A stretch of 64,000 nucleotides of DNA, taken from Festucalex cinctus (taxonomy: Eukaryota; Chordata; Actinopteri; Syngnathiformes; Syngnathidae). The stretch's first letter is position 1; each line of letters starts with the position of its first letter. The position numbers and the translations under genes were made by a program. Below are positions 48,688 to 58,800 of the stretch, piece after piece. The stretch covers positions 29,771,293 to 29,835,292 of the forward strand of contig NC_135414.1 in the NCBI RefSeq assembly GCF_051991245.1. The letters run 5' to 3'. The notes beneath the pieces were generated by a model, which searched no databases, had not been told where the DNA came from, and worked only from the letters and a program-made list of their open reading frames with translations.

Positions 48688-50180
48688 CGCTTTTGACAAT
48701 TTGTAAACATATTTTTTTTTAATGTACATTTGAAGATCTTTCATTTTTAGGATAATTTACAGCTATCTTGATTTATATTTCCTTTGAAATGTAATTAGGG
48801 CTCCTGTGTATTGTTTTGCATTTTGTTGTGTTTACCATGTAACTGCCCTCGCAAGATGAAATATCAATCTTGCTATTGCCAGGTTAGTTACCATGTCTGA
48901 TGTCAAATTTTGGCATAATTTAGTTTACACCCCTATAAAAAGAGGCGGAACATTCCATTGATAGGGTCGCTGCCTTACCCGGAAAGCCATGGGTGACATG
49001 TTGTGGCATTTTGTTGGCCACTGGTCCCTTCGGAACAGGACTAGCTGAGTTGGCACAGTGAGTCATAACGGCCAGCAGAATGTGAGAACAAGACGAAGCT
49101 TTACTGGGGAGGAATGGAAATTTCAATTTCAATGTGCCATTTTTATTTTTTTTTTAAAGCATTTTTACTTCTTGATTTTATTTCTCATATTGTATCTATT
49201 CATCCATTTCATCACTAACCTGTCAGGTTCAGACTTGTTAGTTTTCTTTTTGTGTGACCTTTATGAAAAAGCTTCAAAGAGAGCAAACATAAACCTTTTT
49301 GACAACCTGATAATCTACCAAAACATGGACGTGGAATCACTTAAGGTATGCACGGTTGGGTTCACAATATATGTGTGTGGCCTGTTTTAATACTTGAGTC
49401 ATTGTTCAGAATGTTAAAATATTACAATAGAGGTTTACCGATATCCGCAGTTTGACCCTGGAATGGATCATTCCCAATATTTCCACTGTGGAAAAACAGT
49501 TTTGCATCCACACAGTCACCCTGTTCCCAAAATGCAACTCAGTGGTTTCGCTCTCTATGGAGACAAGTCATGTCCTTTTTGCTGGTGACACAGCATTTTC
49601 ACATTTTATTTTTATTTTCAAAACATGACATATTAAGCAGTGACTCTCAACTACTGTGCCACAGCACATTAGTAGCAAATTTTTGTTTACAATAATTAAT
49701 GTTTGCTTGTCCCCCATCTATGCTAGCCACGTACAGTAACAGGAAGAACATCCAAATGCTTTAGACGGCATCAGATATTTAATCATGTGTTTCCACTCTT
49801 TTTTTTGATATATTTTTGGATGGTGTGCCGTATGTTTTTAATCTAAAATATGTGCCTTGGCCCAAGGCTGGGATCTTAAACAACAGGTGACGGCAACATC
49901 CTGCACATCGTTAAAATGTCAAAGCTCCATATGTAAAAATAAATAAATAAATAAAATAAAACGCTGCCAAAACCACGCCGACGACATCCAAACCTCCTTG
50001 GGGGAGGTAATTATTATGACACACGTTGTCCATTCGTGAATCCAACGTGACAGTGCGTTGCAGATATAAAAAGGACGCGTTTTCCCCCCCCAAACGGAAG
50101 TGTCGCTCACCTCTCCTGTTCATGGGCCGAACGCGGACCGCCACCTTGACGTTGGAGTCGTCCAAGCTGGGCTCCACCAT
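20775..50180 (-). CDS. kif13b: kinesin family member 13B (kinesin-3), 37 coding exons, ~1741 residues
   Basis: KIF13B (GAKIN) is a plus-end-directed kinesin-3 motor that carries vesicles and MAGUK-type cargo along microtubules. The whole coding sequence could be assembled: 37 exons, 5226 nt including stop, all phases consistent, against 1826 residues in human. Order: motor head, neck, FHA, coiled coil and kinesin-3 stalk, tail, CAP-Gly. The CAP-Gly domain separates it from KIF13A. The start is the ATG at 50178-50180 (MVEPSLDDSNVKVAVRVRP), with A at -3 and G at +4. The end is NNRKSWSS, matching the human NRKSWAS ending. Introns 1 and 2 are the largest (about 5.4 and 4.7 kb). The gene is tail-to-tail with hmbox1, as in human 8p. 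Teleosts often have a and b copies; which one this is cannot be told. Confidence 0.96.
20948..21732 (-). repeat. degenerate AT-rich minisatellite in kif13b introns
   Basis: This last kif13b intron consists largely of loosely repeated phrases such as CTTGTAATTTTA, TTGATTCTCATAA, TTTTTTTCTCAT and ATAACTTTCG, each about 25-40 bases apart. The same phrases recur at about 22200-22960, 24730-25120 and in the spacer at 18050-20170. It looks like an old tandem array spread over several introns. Confidence 0.45.
23485..23536. repeat. perfect 20-bp inverted repeat with 12-base loop
   Basis: The left arm CAATAGCATTTTGGTGTACC (23485-23504) is exactly complementary to the right arm (23517-23536), with a 12-base loop. 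Pairing stops abruptly at both ends. It lies in the kif13b intron between exons 34 and 35. It could be a tiny fold-back element or a hairpin in the pre-mRNA; the stem is short for a microRNA precursor. Confidence 0.95.
23813..23832 (+). repeat. G20 homopolymer in a kif13b intron
   Basis: About 20 uninterrupted G on the plus strand (C20 in the kif13b pre-mRNA), just upstream of exon 34, followed by a GGA-rich stretch. The C-rich transcript may act as part of the polypyrimidine tract of the exon 34 acceptor, roughly 40 bases away. Confidence 0.9.
25351..28814 (-). CDS. kif13b: kif13b stalk and proximal tail (exons 25-31)
   Basis: Exons 28715-28814, 28529-28646, 27781-27836, 27482-27606, 27132-27407, 26036-26188, 25351-25428; residues about 1109-1410. 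Recognisable blocks are LSALTKRQEYLDQHLQSLVS, RLTLTEERNAVMVPSAGSG, AGGWDATLSGEDEDDFFDLQ, LSHPADMQLVLRKRICVNV and LENILTLDRLRQEVTVKEQL, each close to human KIF13B. The exons alternate in phase but join cleanly. Some ORFs on the opposite strand here are mirror images of these exons. Confidence 0.93.
26570..26960. mobile_element. piggyBac-like MITE with TTAA target sites
   Basis: The element runs from TTAACTCATTCACTCCCA (26570) to TGGGGGCCAATGAGTTAA (26960). The ends are imperfect inverted repeats and both borders are TTAA, the piggyBac target. There is no transposase frame. An internal run of about 38 A lies at 26726-26763. It sits in the kif13b intron between exons 29 and 30. Two relatives are at about 35262-35735 and 56590-56852. 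Confidence 0.75.
27916..28322 (+). repeat. TAGTTTT-rich interspersed repeat, copy 1
   Basis: The segment starts CGGTTATTATAATTTTGGAA and carries TTTTCAGGGTGGTTCTGTTA, TTTAGTTATTTAATAAATGC and many TAGTTAGTTTT phrases. A second copy in the opposite orientation is at 56872-57080. It is noncoding, in the kif13b intron between exons 26 and 27. Confidence 0.7.
28905..32728 (-). CDS. kif13b: kif13b coiled coil and kinesin-3 stalk (exons 16-24)
   Basis: Exons 32538-32728, 31693-31972, 31403-31565, 30913-31068, 30690-30839, 30107-30232, 29696-30027, 29147-29279, 28905-29057; residues about 547-1108. Exon 16 holds an acidic and Ser-rich linker (SSEQLDADGDSASEVSSEVS). Exon 17 holds the coiled coil SLERQHEEEKRSALERQRQM. 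Exons 19-24 are the conserved KIF1/KIF13 stalk region, including IQVRRRCRGKQIWSLEK, ADPFFDEQENHSLIGVANVF, FVFCQYSFWDQPEP and NPALWDLSIIQAKTRTLRD. In human KIF13B this stalk binds the guanylate-kinase domain of MAGUKs. The donor after exon 18 (AAG|GTCTCG) is weak but the protein alignment demands it. Exon 24 is shorter than in human near the DEMDSYQ end. Confidence 0.93.
32812..34241 (-). CDS. kif13b: kif13b forkhead-associated (FHA) domain (exons 13-15)
   Basis: Exons 34107-34241, 33355-33488 and 32812-32898, residues about 429-547. The FHA domain of kinesin-3 motors binds phosphothreonine partners and helps keep the motor folded. Visible family signatures are GDDKSFLVNLNADPALNELL, GSADSQDIQLCGMGI, EHCVIDI, CVNGSPA, LHHGDRILWGNNHFFR. 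The G-x-x-N-like and H-x-G-D-R-I turns typical of the domain are kept. Confidence 0.94.
34370..50180 (-). CDS. kif13b: kif13b motor head and neck (exons 1-12)
   Basis: Exons in transcript order: 50111-50180, 44647-44740, 39891-39903, 39644-39704, 39086-39178, 38678-38858, 37716-37803, 37357-37491, 35997-36109, 34843-34954, 34556-34768, 34370-34480; residues 1-428. The ATP-binding P-loop GQTGSGKS spans residues 108-115 and is split by the exon 5/6 junction. Switch I is NEESSRSH (221-228) and switch II LVDLAGSE (256-263). The microtubule-binding part follows with PYRDSVLTWLLK and the motor end with NYEETLSTLRYADRAK. All ATPase motifs are intact, so the motor should be active. The neck helix is REEVEKLRVQLTQAE with ELKDRLEESEKLIHEM. 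Confidence 0.95.
35262..35735 (+). mobile_element. second copy of the CTCATTTGCTCCCA element
   Basis: The copy begins TTAACTCATTTGCTCCCA and shares the internal phrases CTAGAGCATACAGAAGGC, GGCCAGCAGGTGGCAGCAGA and CAATATTCTGTGGGCCTTGA with the copies at 26570-26960 and 56590-56852. The right inverted end is not visible. It lies in the kif13b intron between exons 9 and 10. Confidence 0.65.
36489..36620 (+). mobile_element. left-end fragment of a small DNA element (tentative)
   Basis: ACAGTGGCACCTTGACTTAT and AAGTTTGATTCCTTCTGTGA resemble the left end of a common teleost element. The matching right end is not seen, so the fragment is probably truncated. Confidence 0.35.
39250..39615. mobile_element. 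366-bp hAT-like MITE next to kif13b exon 4
   Basis: The left end TAGGGCTGAACAATTT and the right end (minus strand) TAGGCCTGAACGATTT are inverted repeats with two differences. The outside 8-mers GTGCTGGG (39242-39249) and GTGCCGGG (39616-39623) match at seven of eight positions, fitting an 8-bp target duplication. No transposase is encoded. The right border is only 28 bases from the splice donor of exon 4. Confidence 0.75.
39891..39903 (-). CDS. kif13b: 13-nt microexon of kif13b (exon 3)
   Basis: The bases GAATCAGTCCAAG are flanked by an AG acceptor and GTAATG donor on the minus strand. They join exon 2 (ending GGC GAC TCC AG) to exon 4 (starting GTT TTT GCC) to give GDSRNQSKVFAYDY. This fills the gap that human KIF13B fills with GDARGQPKVFAYDH, and the frame is kept only if the 13 nt are included. 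Gene-finders often miss exons this short. Confidence 0.88.
41654..41674 (+). repeat. C-rich homopolymer tract
   Basis: A run of about 14 C within kif13b intron 2. No gene is seen around it. Confidence 0.7.
47053..47413 (+). mobile_element. near-complete tRNA-type SINE with 11-bp target duplication
   Basis: The element (47064-47402) has a tRNA-like head with an A-box-like TGGTTAGCACG, then TTCTCCGGGTACTCCGGTCT, CATGCATGGCAGGTTAATTG, CGATTGGCTGGCAACCAGTC and a tail of repeated ATGG. It is flanked by the perfect direct repeat GAGGGCAGGCG at 47053-47063 and 47403-47413. That is the mark of a target-primed insertion. The B box is degenerate. It lies in kif13b intron 1 on the strand opposite to the gene. 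Confidence 0.85.
48645..48686 (+). repeat. A42 homopolymer
   Basis: An uninterrupted run of about 42 A in kif13b intron 1. It may be the tail of an old retro-insertion, but no recognisable body precedes it. Confidence 0.9.
49637..49880 (+). mobile_element. fragment of a hAT-type repeat (tentative)
   Basis: GCAGTGACTCTCAACTACTG and TGCCACAGCACATTAGTAGC resemble the left end of a common vertebrate/teleost hAT element (CAGTGGTTCTCAACC type), and GGTGTGCCGTATG with TGCCTTGGCCCAAGGCTGGG fits its interior. Borders are unclear. Confidence 0.35.
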
Positions 50181-52240
50181 GCTGACTGCTTTTAAAGCCG
50201 GGGCCGATCAACTCGTCCTCGGCGTCACGATCATCCAAAAACTGAAACCACCTCTGGACGTTCCGCTAGCAGCCAAGCTAGCTAGCTTCGCCCGGCTCTG
50301 CTGCTCCACACACCGGGCATGACCACGGGTGTGTGCCGGGGGGTGTTGAGGGGGATATCTCACAGGAAGACTTCCACCACCACTCAGTTTCTTCTTTTAC
50401 TCATAGTAAATCTGCCCAGGCGGAAAAAGGAAGACTTTAATTTAAAAATGGGGTGAGAGGGGTTATTTTTACCGCTTTAGCATACCAGAAGCTAATTTGA
50501 CAGCAAAAAAACAACAAAAAAAAACAACACGTTAGCCAAAACGAGTTGAGGAGGAGACGCCGAAGTCGCTCAGCCGAGCCGGGAATGCGGTCATTGTTGC
50601 TCATTTCCCCGCTAACATCTCCTGACGAAAGTCGCTTTGCTGTAAACAAGCCGCGGATGAGCCATCCCGTTAGTTGGCACCGCTAAACAACATGGAGGAG
50701 CGACTGGGGAAGCGAGCGGAAAAAAAAAGCACCGCCCGCCCGGCTTTGGTCTTCACGGCATTCCCAAACGCTTTAATGCCCTCCTCTTCCTCCACCTTGT
50801 GTGTCAAACTACACGGAAGCTTCAGCGTTCGGACTTCCGGGTGAGGTTTAAAAGACTTCAAAATAAAAGTATGAGGCTTTTTTTTTTTTTTTTTTTGGGT
50901 CTAACTAAATTTTTAAAGTACGGATATATACCTTACCATTTGGTCAAAATATAGACAGCTGCTCCTGATAGGGTGTCCGTGTGAAATGCTGAGCTGTAGT
51001 CAAAAGAGAATTCGAACATGCGTGTCATTTCAGATGTGTAGGAGTTGAGCGTCAATCACCTCAAAGATTACGTCACCATAAGCATAATCAAATCAACTCT
51101 GCTAAATAAAAAAAAACGAGTAAGTTATTGAGCTCCTTTTAAATGTGAAATAGCTACGCGATATAGTAGACAGACATGTTACAAACACAATTTATGCCGT
51201 CACGTGAAGAAACGTGACACTTCTTGCGTCGGATTTCAAAATAATGGAAGATATGACGTCACGTTCACGCGCTTACACACACTACCCACTAAAGCATTAT
51301 TAAATGTCGTTTTCAAAGATAAGTGCTGCTTTGTGGAAGGTACATGATTTTTTTTTTTTTTAACCCACTCTGTTGGTCGGTCACTTCTGTTTACATTGGA
51401 CTGGAAGTCTCATTTTTACATCCAGCGCTCCCCCTAGTGGTAGAAATCTGGTTATCTTTGGAAATAAAAAACGATTACAAACCTGTTGTGAAATTTGCCT
51501 GTCAGCTCATTATTAACTTGTGCAATACGCACAGGAACAGTGAACACATACAAAGCTTTACAGATCATCTGGAAAGGTTACAATGCAGTATATTTGACAT
51601 ATTTATGTTTCAATTTAGAGAGAAAAATACTGAGCTCAGTTCACTAACGTTGAGAACAATTTAACCCCATTATAAAATTAGTATTAGCATTATGTTATTA
51701 GAAATAATTACAAAATAAAGATAAATATAAACCCACGACATGAGTCAGCTGTCCATCAAACAGGAAATGTCTGGAATATAGAACACATTTGTTTTTTTTA
51801 AATAAAGGACGACACAGGCCAGGCAGTAAGATATAAAGTAAAACTTTATCATGACATACAAGTTTAAAGCCCTGAGAACCACGTCTTTATATTACTAATC
51901 ATATGAACAAAAGTGAATGTGTGAAAACCACTTTGCCAAAAAGTGCTCCTCTTAAATACAATCAGCACAAAAAAACAAACGTTTCAACAAGCATTCACTG
52001 TCGTTTTGTCCACGTTTTTCTTTTTTCGTTGTTTGAATCAAAGAGAAAAAAAAATCTATAATATATTTATATAGAAGTCATATCATCATCACGTCCGTGT
52101 AATAGCAGTACAAAAATATGCACAAACCCCACAGGAGAACGAATATACGGAGCATTGTACAAGCCAAAGACAACATCAAAGAAAATTGATAAATGAGGTA
52201 TTTGATAACCATTTTGCATAATGCGCTTGCTTTTTCCCCC
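50181..52240. other. kif13b 5' UTR/promoter region and spacer to the ARID3 gene
   Basis: From 50181 to about 50830 the sequence is G+C- and CpG-richer and is the likely kif13b 5' UTR and promoter, transcribed leftward. From 50880 to 52240 it turns AT-rich, with no supported exon or RNA gene. The ORF at 51323-51664 is not convincing. Confidence 0.45.
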
Positions 52241-55200
52241 ATTTCATCTTTTTTTTTAAACATTTTATTTAAACAAAGATCAGGTTAGTCCTTAAACAAT
52301 CTCAAAGCTCAATTAACTCCCCCACATTTCATCTTCCCCCCTTTCTTTCAAAAGTACAGAACTTGACAGCTTTCCGAGTGACATTAAGCTCGGCTGCAGT
52401 TACTGACGACAAAAAAAACAAACAAAAACTACCAAAATGCAACAGCAAAAAGTCAGTCTTAAGACAGCTTCCTTTTAGCGTTCACGCTAGCCGCGTTGAG
52501 GTATTGTGGTGTTAAGAAGGGTGCTTGTTACCACTTTTTATGCGACGTCAGAAATATCACGATAACCGCATTCGCCAACGATTGAGCTAGCCTTGAACGT
52601 TAATGCGAGCTATCGAGTGATTTGGCCTCACGTGTGCATGTGCACACTCGTCATTCATACAATTAGCAAGTCAGCTAGTGAGAAGGGTTGCAAGTTGGCG
52701 TCGCAGACGCTTTGCGTTTAAGATGATTGTCAACAAAATTGGTGTTTACTGGAAATTGTAATGAGCTACTTGTAAGGAGCTAAACTTCTGAACGCTAACT
52801 GTGCCACGATAAGTTGCATAACAAATTAACAGCGCGCGGCGAGTCAGCTAGCAAGAGCAGTTTCTATTTAACATCCCACAATGTCAAAGAGAGTCTAGTG
52901 GCTTTAGCAAAGCTGACGTACGCTAGTACTTGTCATTATGCAGAACAAATAATGACTTAAACATTAGCGTGTGGCAAGTAAGCTAGTGGGCGTAGTTGCT
53001 AGTTAAAAAGTCAGAGATTCTAGTGTTTTTGGGGGGGATCAGTCAACAAACTGGATGTACACCAGTGCTAATGACGCTAAGGTATGTAGCAGAAGTTGTT
53101 CAAACTGATATAATCGATAACATTAGCACCCAGTAAACATGTTCGCTAACTGCCATTGACGGCTATAGACGTCAAAGATTCATTTTAACTGAGCTGGCAC
53201 TGAATGAGCTAGGCAGCTAGTGTTAAGAGTTGCTAGTTCAAATCCCAAAACGTCGAAAATATATATTTTTGTAGGATTGTCTGCAAATAGCAACACAAAT
53301 AATGCTGTGATCTCAGCGATACTGCACATTAACATGCAATACGTCAGCTACCAGAAAGTTTTCCAGATAAAATCGCAGAAAATAAGATATGTCTCACGGC
53401 GGATTGTCAGCGAACCGGGTGCTTCATCTGTCTTCAGACTGGACCCGCATGAAATCCAAAGATGCTCATGTATGTTACATACCATACATAGCTGAACTTG
53501 CTCACACACGCCAACAAAGTCATCTCTAGGCCGAAAAGGTTCTTAGTAAGGATACATGTGGTTAGAAATCTATTCGATAGAGAAAAAGACAAAATAAATA
53601 TCAAATTAATGTGACGTCTGCGTGATGTCCAGCTTAATTATTATTATTATTATTTTTTTTAAATCATTTGATACAGACATGTATTTCAGGCAGCATCTAG
53701 TAATGGTCACGAGTAGTACAATAACCGAGTCTCCATGGGACAATGCTGCCCTCTGCAGGACATGCTGTGACATTTACAAGGTTGAAACTAAAACGGGGGA
53801 AGAATTCAGAATCCCGTTTATGGGAAAATGCGTGAGCAGTTATCAGTTTAAGGTCCATTTAGCTAGTACGCTCTTTTCCTCACTAAGACAATAGAAGACG
53901 AGAAGGATAATGAATCACACAGCTTGTCATCAAGCAAGCTTCTTTTACACTAAAGCTGGGATTTTTTCCCCCCGCCTGTTTATTAACAAATGGACAAAGT
54001 CAACTGCGCTAATGACCACTTAGCTTTAGAGCAGGAACAGATGCAAACTGATTCTGTCCTGCCTTCACTTGTTTCTGTTGAAAAAGCCATGAATGCTTCT
54101 GTTATGACTCTGACGCGCCAACCTTGCCTATGAAAGATATTTTTCTGGGATTATCTTCTGAATAAAAAAGGGGGCGAAGTCTACTTTTGACTGGTGACAC
54201 GTTCAGAGGCAGATGTCCCAACACTTTTGCTGTCACGCTGTCGCTCACAGCGTACTAGAATCAGATTGTGGATGATACAGTTGTGGCGATATGGTGCCCG
54301 CATCGGAGGCAGATAAATTCTTCTTACAGCTCCGATGGCGCTCATTTTTCGCGTGACAACGCTTCTGTGTAAAAGCCAACCTGCCAATTTTACATCTTTC
54401 CCAAATGGTATCAAAGTTGTAACTGACGTCGCGTTGAAAGCAATTGTTCCACCATAATTTTGTACACCAGATACATTGATGTGATGCGTTTGGCTTCATT
54501 GCGTGAAAGTCCGCTACAGCTCTGATGCGACGATTTTAGTCCCTCTTCATATTGGTTGCTTCCTCCCCACCTTTTGGGAGGAAGTAGCTAAACCCTCACT
54601 GTGTTCAAAAAAAATATATATATATATATTTTTTTCTCCACATGAAAGCCTTGTACATTAGATTAGGAACCAACAGTGAGCACTTTTTTTTTTTGGTATC
54701 TAGTAGCTGTGCAATAAACAGACTAAAAATCAGTTCAAGTTCAAGTGATTGTACGCATGCATTAAGAAACACCCTTAACGACATTCCGAGCCGAGGCCTA
54801 ATCGTGAAAAGACCCCCCCCGAAAAAAGTGGTACAACCGGGGAAAAACAACAAAACAAAAAAAACACAAGAGCATTGAGGTGTGTGTGTTGCAAAATACA
54901 GCAGCAGCCATTTTGTCTGTCAGTTCACACTCATTGGGGGTGGCGGGGGGGGTCTATATAGCAGCCGGGGACTTCTTCCAACATGGCCGCCCTATGAGGT
55001 ATATGCAAGTGTAGCTCTCCTCGGAGAGTTCTCATGAGGTATTTTTCAAGTTCTTCCACGGGGGAGCATATTTGATTTCTTTCCCCCCTCCAACTTCCTG
55101 AGAAAGGGACGCCATTTTCTATTTTGAGGATGGCCCAACCTTGGGGGGCGGGGCCAGCCGTTCCGTCGCACATTTCCGACGTGAGCCGCCCCCGCCCCCT

Positions 55201-55518
55201 CTTCGACGAGGAGGACCGTGAGGTATTTTTCTTTTCTTTGAATCACCCGCGCCGATCTACGGCGTCCCATCCTCCACTTGAGGAAAAAAAAAAAAAATAC
55301 CCAACTCGAAAAGGAAGAGAAAAAAAAACAGCATAGAAAAACAATTGAGGTTAAATATGGTCACGCTCCTGAGGTTTAAAAATAAAATAAAATAAAAAAA
55401 TAAAATAAAAGACACCACTGCAGCTTGGGTGATTTGAGGTATGTAAAAAGAGCGAAAAACAAAAAAATCATTCTGTGTTTAAAAACACAAAAATCAAAAT
55501 TAAAGATGACAAAATGGC

Positions 55519-55554
<36 letters not shown>

Positions 55555-55840
55555 AAAAAGATTTTCAAGTTCATTGTGACGAAACCTGTCAGTGTTTGGC
55601 TGCGCTGATTGTGTCTAGCATGAGTGCGTGTGTGTGCGTGTGTGAAATGCATAGTTGTGTTGTCATGTTCTAGTCTCGGGCTTTTTTTGTGTTCATGATT
55701 GGACAGCCAAGAGGTGGACAGGCTTTATGAGGTATTTGTTGTGCAACAGTCTGTAATCTTTCTCACGGGACAGAATACTCATGCTGGGCTGGGGCCTGGG
55801 GGGGTGTTGAGTGGGAGTGGGGGCATCAGGAAGAGATCGG
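52240..55840 (-). other. probable long 3' UTR of the ARID3 gene
   Basis: Downstream of the ARID3 stop no further coding exon is seen. A possible AATAAA on the minus strand (plus 52264-52269) would give a 3' UTR of about 3.6 kb. It holds a (CA)n microsatellite at 55519-55550 and a short (TA)n at 54616-54629. The extent is inferred. Confidence 0.35.
55519..55550 (+). repeat. (CA)n microsatellite
   Basis: About 16 perfect CA units followed by an A run, in the likely ARID3 3' UTR. Confidence 0.95.
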
Positions 55841-58800
55841 TTAGGGCGAGCCGTTTGGAGCCGGCTCGGCCGAAGCGGGCCCCTTGGAAGAGGAGGACGA
55901 GGACGCGGGGCTGAGGGTCTGTCTCGGAGGCGCGCAGTAGCCAAAGGCGCCGGCGGCGCTGGTGGAGGCCGAGGCGGCGGCCGACACCGCCGACACGGCG
56001 GGCCCCAGCAGGCCTCCGGCCTTCTGGGCAAACAGGGTTCCTGCAACGCGTCACAAATCGGCAACGTAAACACAATGGCCGCTTTCAACGTCAGACGTGA
56101 CACTTTAAGACTGCTCGCTTGCTTTTTGCTGTCCATGGGAAACTTCAAACAAAACAAAAAAATGCCGCATTGAACACATTAGTTGTGGAAAGTATATCTG
56201 ATAACTCTTTACTTTCTTCCTTGCATTTGAGCTTCATTTACACTTGAATAGAGCTTTGCTTTTCATCGTGTGGCATCATAGTGCCGAGAAACTACTTTAA
56301 TTAAAATGAGCTTCATTTCAACTTGACAGTACGGCCCAAAACTGCCAAAATCCAAAATAAATAAATGACTAAATAAATAAATAAATTATTAAAGTGAAAA
56401 TACAAACGGATATAAAAAATATAATTCAAAAGTTAAATACAAATGTATATATATATATATATTTTTTGCTCTTTTTAATTCCATTTATATATATATATTT
56501 TTTTTTGGGATATAATTATCAAATTATATTTTTATATCCATTTTATTTTCACTTTTAGTCATGTATTTATTTAGTCATTTATTTATTTTGAATTTTGGCA
56601 GTTTTGGTCCATACATTTGCAACATGGCCCTGGTTGATCTCTTATACTCTGCTGCCATCTGTTGGCCGTTTTTGTAATTACCAATTTTTTTTTCACCCAT
56701 TCTCTGCAGTTGAGAGGCTGCATTAAAGCCTTCTGTATGCTCTAGCACAAAAAACACACAAAAAAAACAAACAACAAATACGTTTTTGGGACACTTAATA
56801 CATTTAAAATGGAACGTATTTATACGTTTTTGGGCACAAATGAGTTAGATATTGCATGCAATTATTTTTTTTTAGATACTGAAACTAAGTAAAACTACGC
56901 ATTTATTTAAATAACTAAAAAAAAATAATACAAACTAACAGAACTGCCCTGAAAACTGATTAAACCTTACTAAAAACAAAACAAAAACAAACAAAAAAAA
57001 CAAAAACACAAAAAAACAACAACCTCAAAACGAAATACAAACTTACTAAAATGGAAGTTGCAAAACTATAATAATCCTGCCTGTGATAAAGTTAGCGAAA
57101 GTGGCGCCCACCTGAGTACATTGTGCCGTTGACCTCCACAGAGACGGTGATGCTGGCGTTGCCGTTGCTGGAGATGCTCAGAGACATGTCCTGCTGCTTC
57201 TCATCTGGTTAAAAAAATAATAATAACATGCAAATTCTGCTCATTCGTTGTTCCCGTTAGTTCTAGGGGATTGACCGGCGATCGACCGGCGGCTGACCTC
57301 GGGGGGTGACGGCGGGGGAACCGAGGCGCAGGTTCATGGGCATCTGCGAGGCCATGGCCAGCAGGTTGTGCTGAAAGGCTTGCTGCATGAAGCGCTGCTG
57401 CTCCTCGGCCAGACGCGCCATCTTCCTCTCGGGGCCCTCCGCCACGCCGGCGCCGGCCGTCTCCAGCTTCTCGCGGAGCTGCTCCAGCGTGGCGGCGCGT
57501 GCTAGGCCCGCCACCTGCTGGTGCCCCAGCGCCAGGGCCATGGAGGGCCGGCCCGCCATGATGGAGGGAGTCAGCTCATCTGGAAGGGGAGGGAAAAAAA
57601 AAAAAAGTAAATCGCCTTGTCAATTGCTACTTTCCACACCGCGATTGCTTGGTTCACATTCCTGTAATAATGACGGTCCTCGACAGGAACCTTGCCATGT
57701 CAAATGGAGGTCTTCAAAGTGAATGTGGCGTGGGAAGCGTTTTTGTAATCAAGGCTCTCACGTTTGCCCCCAGGCAGACCCACGCCACACCTGGACACGT
57801 ATATTGCGAGCACTACACAAATAACCGAGTGTCACGATGACAAACACTGGCGTGCATATTTGTCACTTGGGTGCAAATAAGGAGGGGTGAGCACCTTCAT
57901 GCAAAACTAAACAGAAGCTGATTTTATTATGAAAAAAGCCCAATAACAAATCCACACACAAATGACCATAATAGACTGGAATTAACAAATGCCCCTTTGA
58001 GGACTTAACAGTAAAATGGTGCCATCGCTAATGTACATAATGAAGAAAATGGGAAAAAAACAAAACCTTCATATGTCAATTCGGGTCTGCTTCTTCACAG
58101 TAAGTTCTATGTAGCCTCAACATGGTATTCTGACTAATATTGTGTTTGTGGAATATGAATTAAGTAGACAAACGGCCATTTCGTCGAGTGAAAATGACAT
58201 CACAGCTGCTCGGCTTAACGACAAATCACAGTTGACCTGTTTTCTGAGTTTGATCATGTGACGTTTGCAAGGAGAGCTGTGATTGGTCACGACCTGAGCA
58301 ACTGTGATGTTATGTTCACTCGACAGCCAGTGGCCGGACACGGTAAAATGGCCGCCCCATGCGATGGATAAAGAATGGATGGATTTTGCAGCTTAATTCA
58401 TTTTCCACACACACAAAATTAATCAGAATATTGTGTTTTGACTAATGAGGCTGCAAAGAACATACTGGAAATATATATATATATTTTTTGTTGACTTTCA
58501 CTTTAACGCGACCTTATAAAAAACTGAGAAGAAATTTCCTTTCAATCACATTTATTCAAAAAAAAGAAAAAAGAAAACCTCTCTTCCCCAGCTAATTATA
58601 TATTTGAGTAAAATGGACTTATTCTTTTAACAAGTGACAAATTAACTCCCAAAATCCAAACACTAATAACATTTTTTGCAAATAACGCTTTAAATGTCAA
58701 TCAAATCAGTTTTTTCCTCCCAGAGCTTTATATAAAATCATATAAATCAACTTCAAAGTTGTCAATGTTTTATTTTTGACTGGAAACTGATATTTCCCAG

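Noticed and set aside
53220..53894. Two 90-residue plus-strand frames
   Set aside because: They lie in the inferred ARID3 3' UTR and show no domain or conserved pattern.
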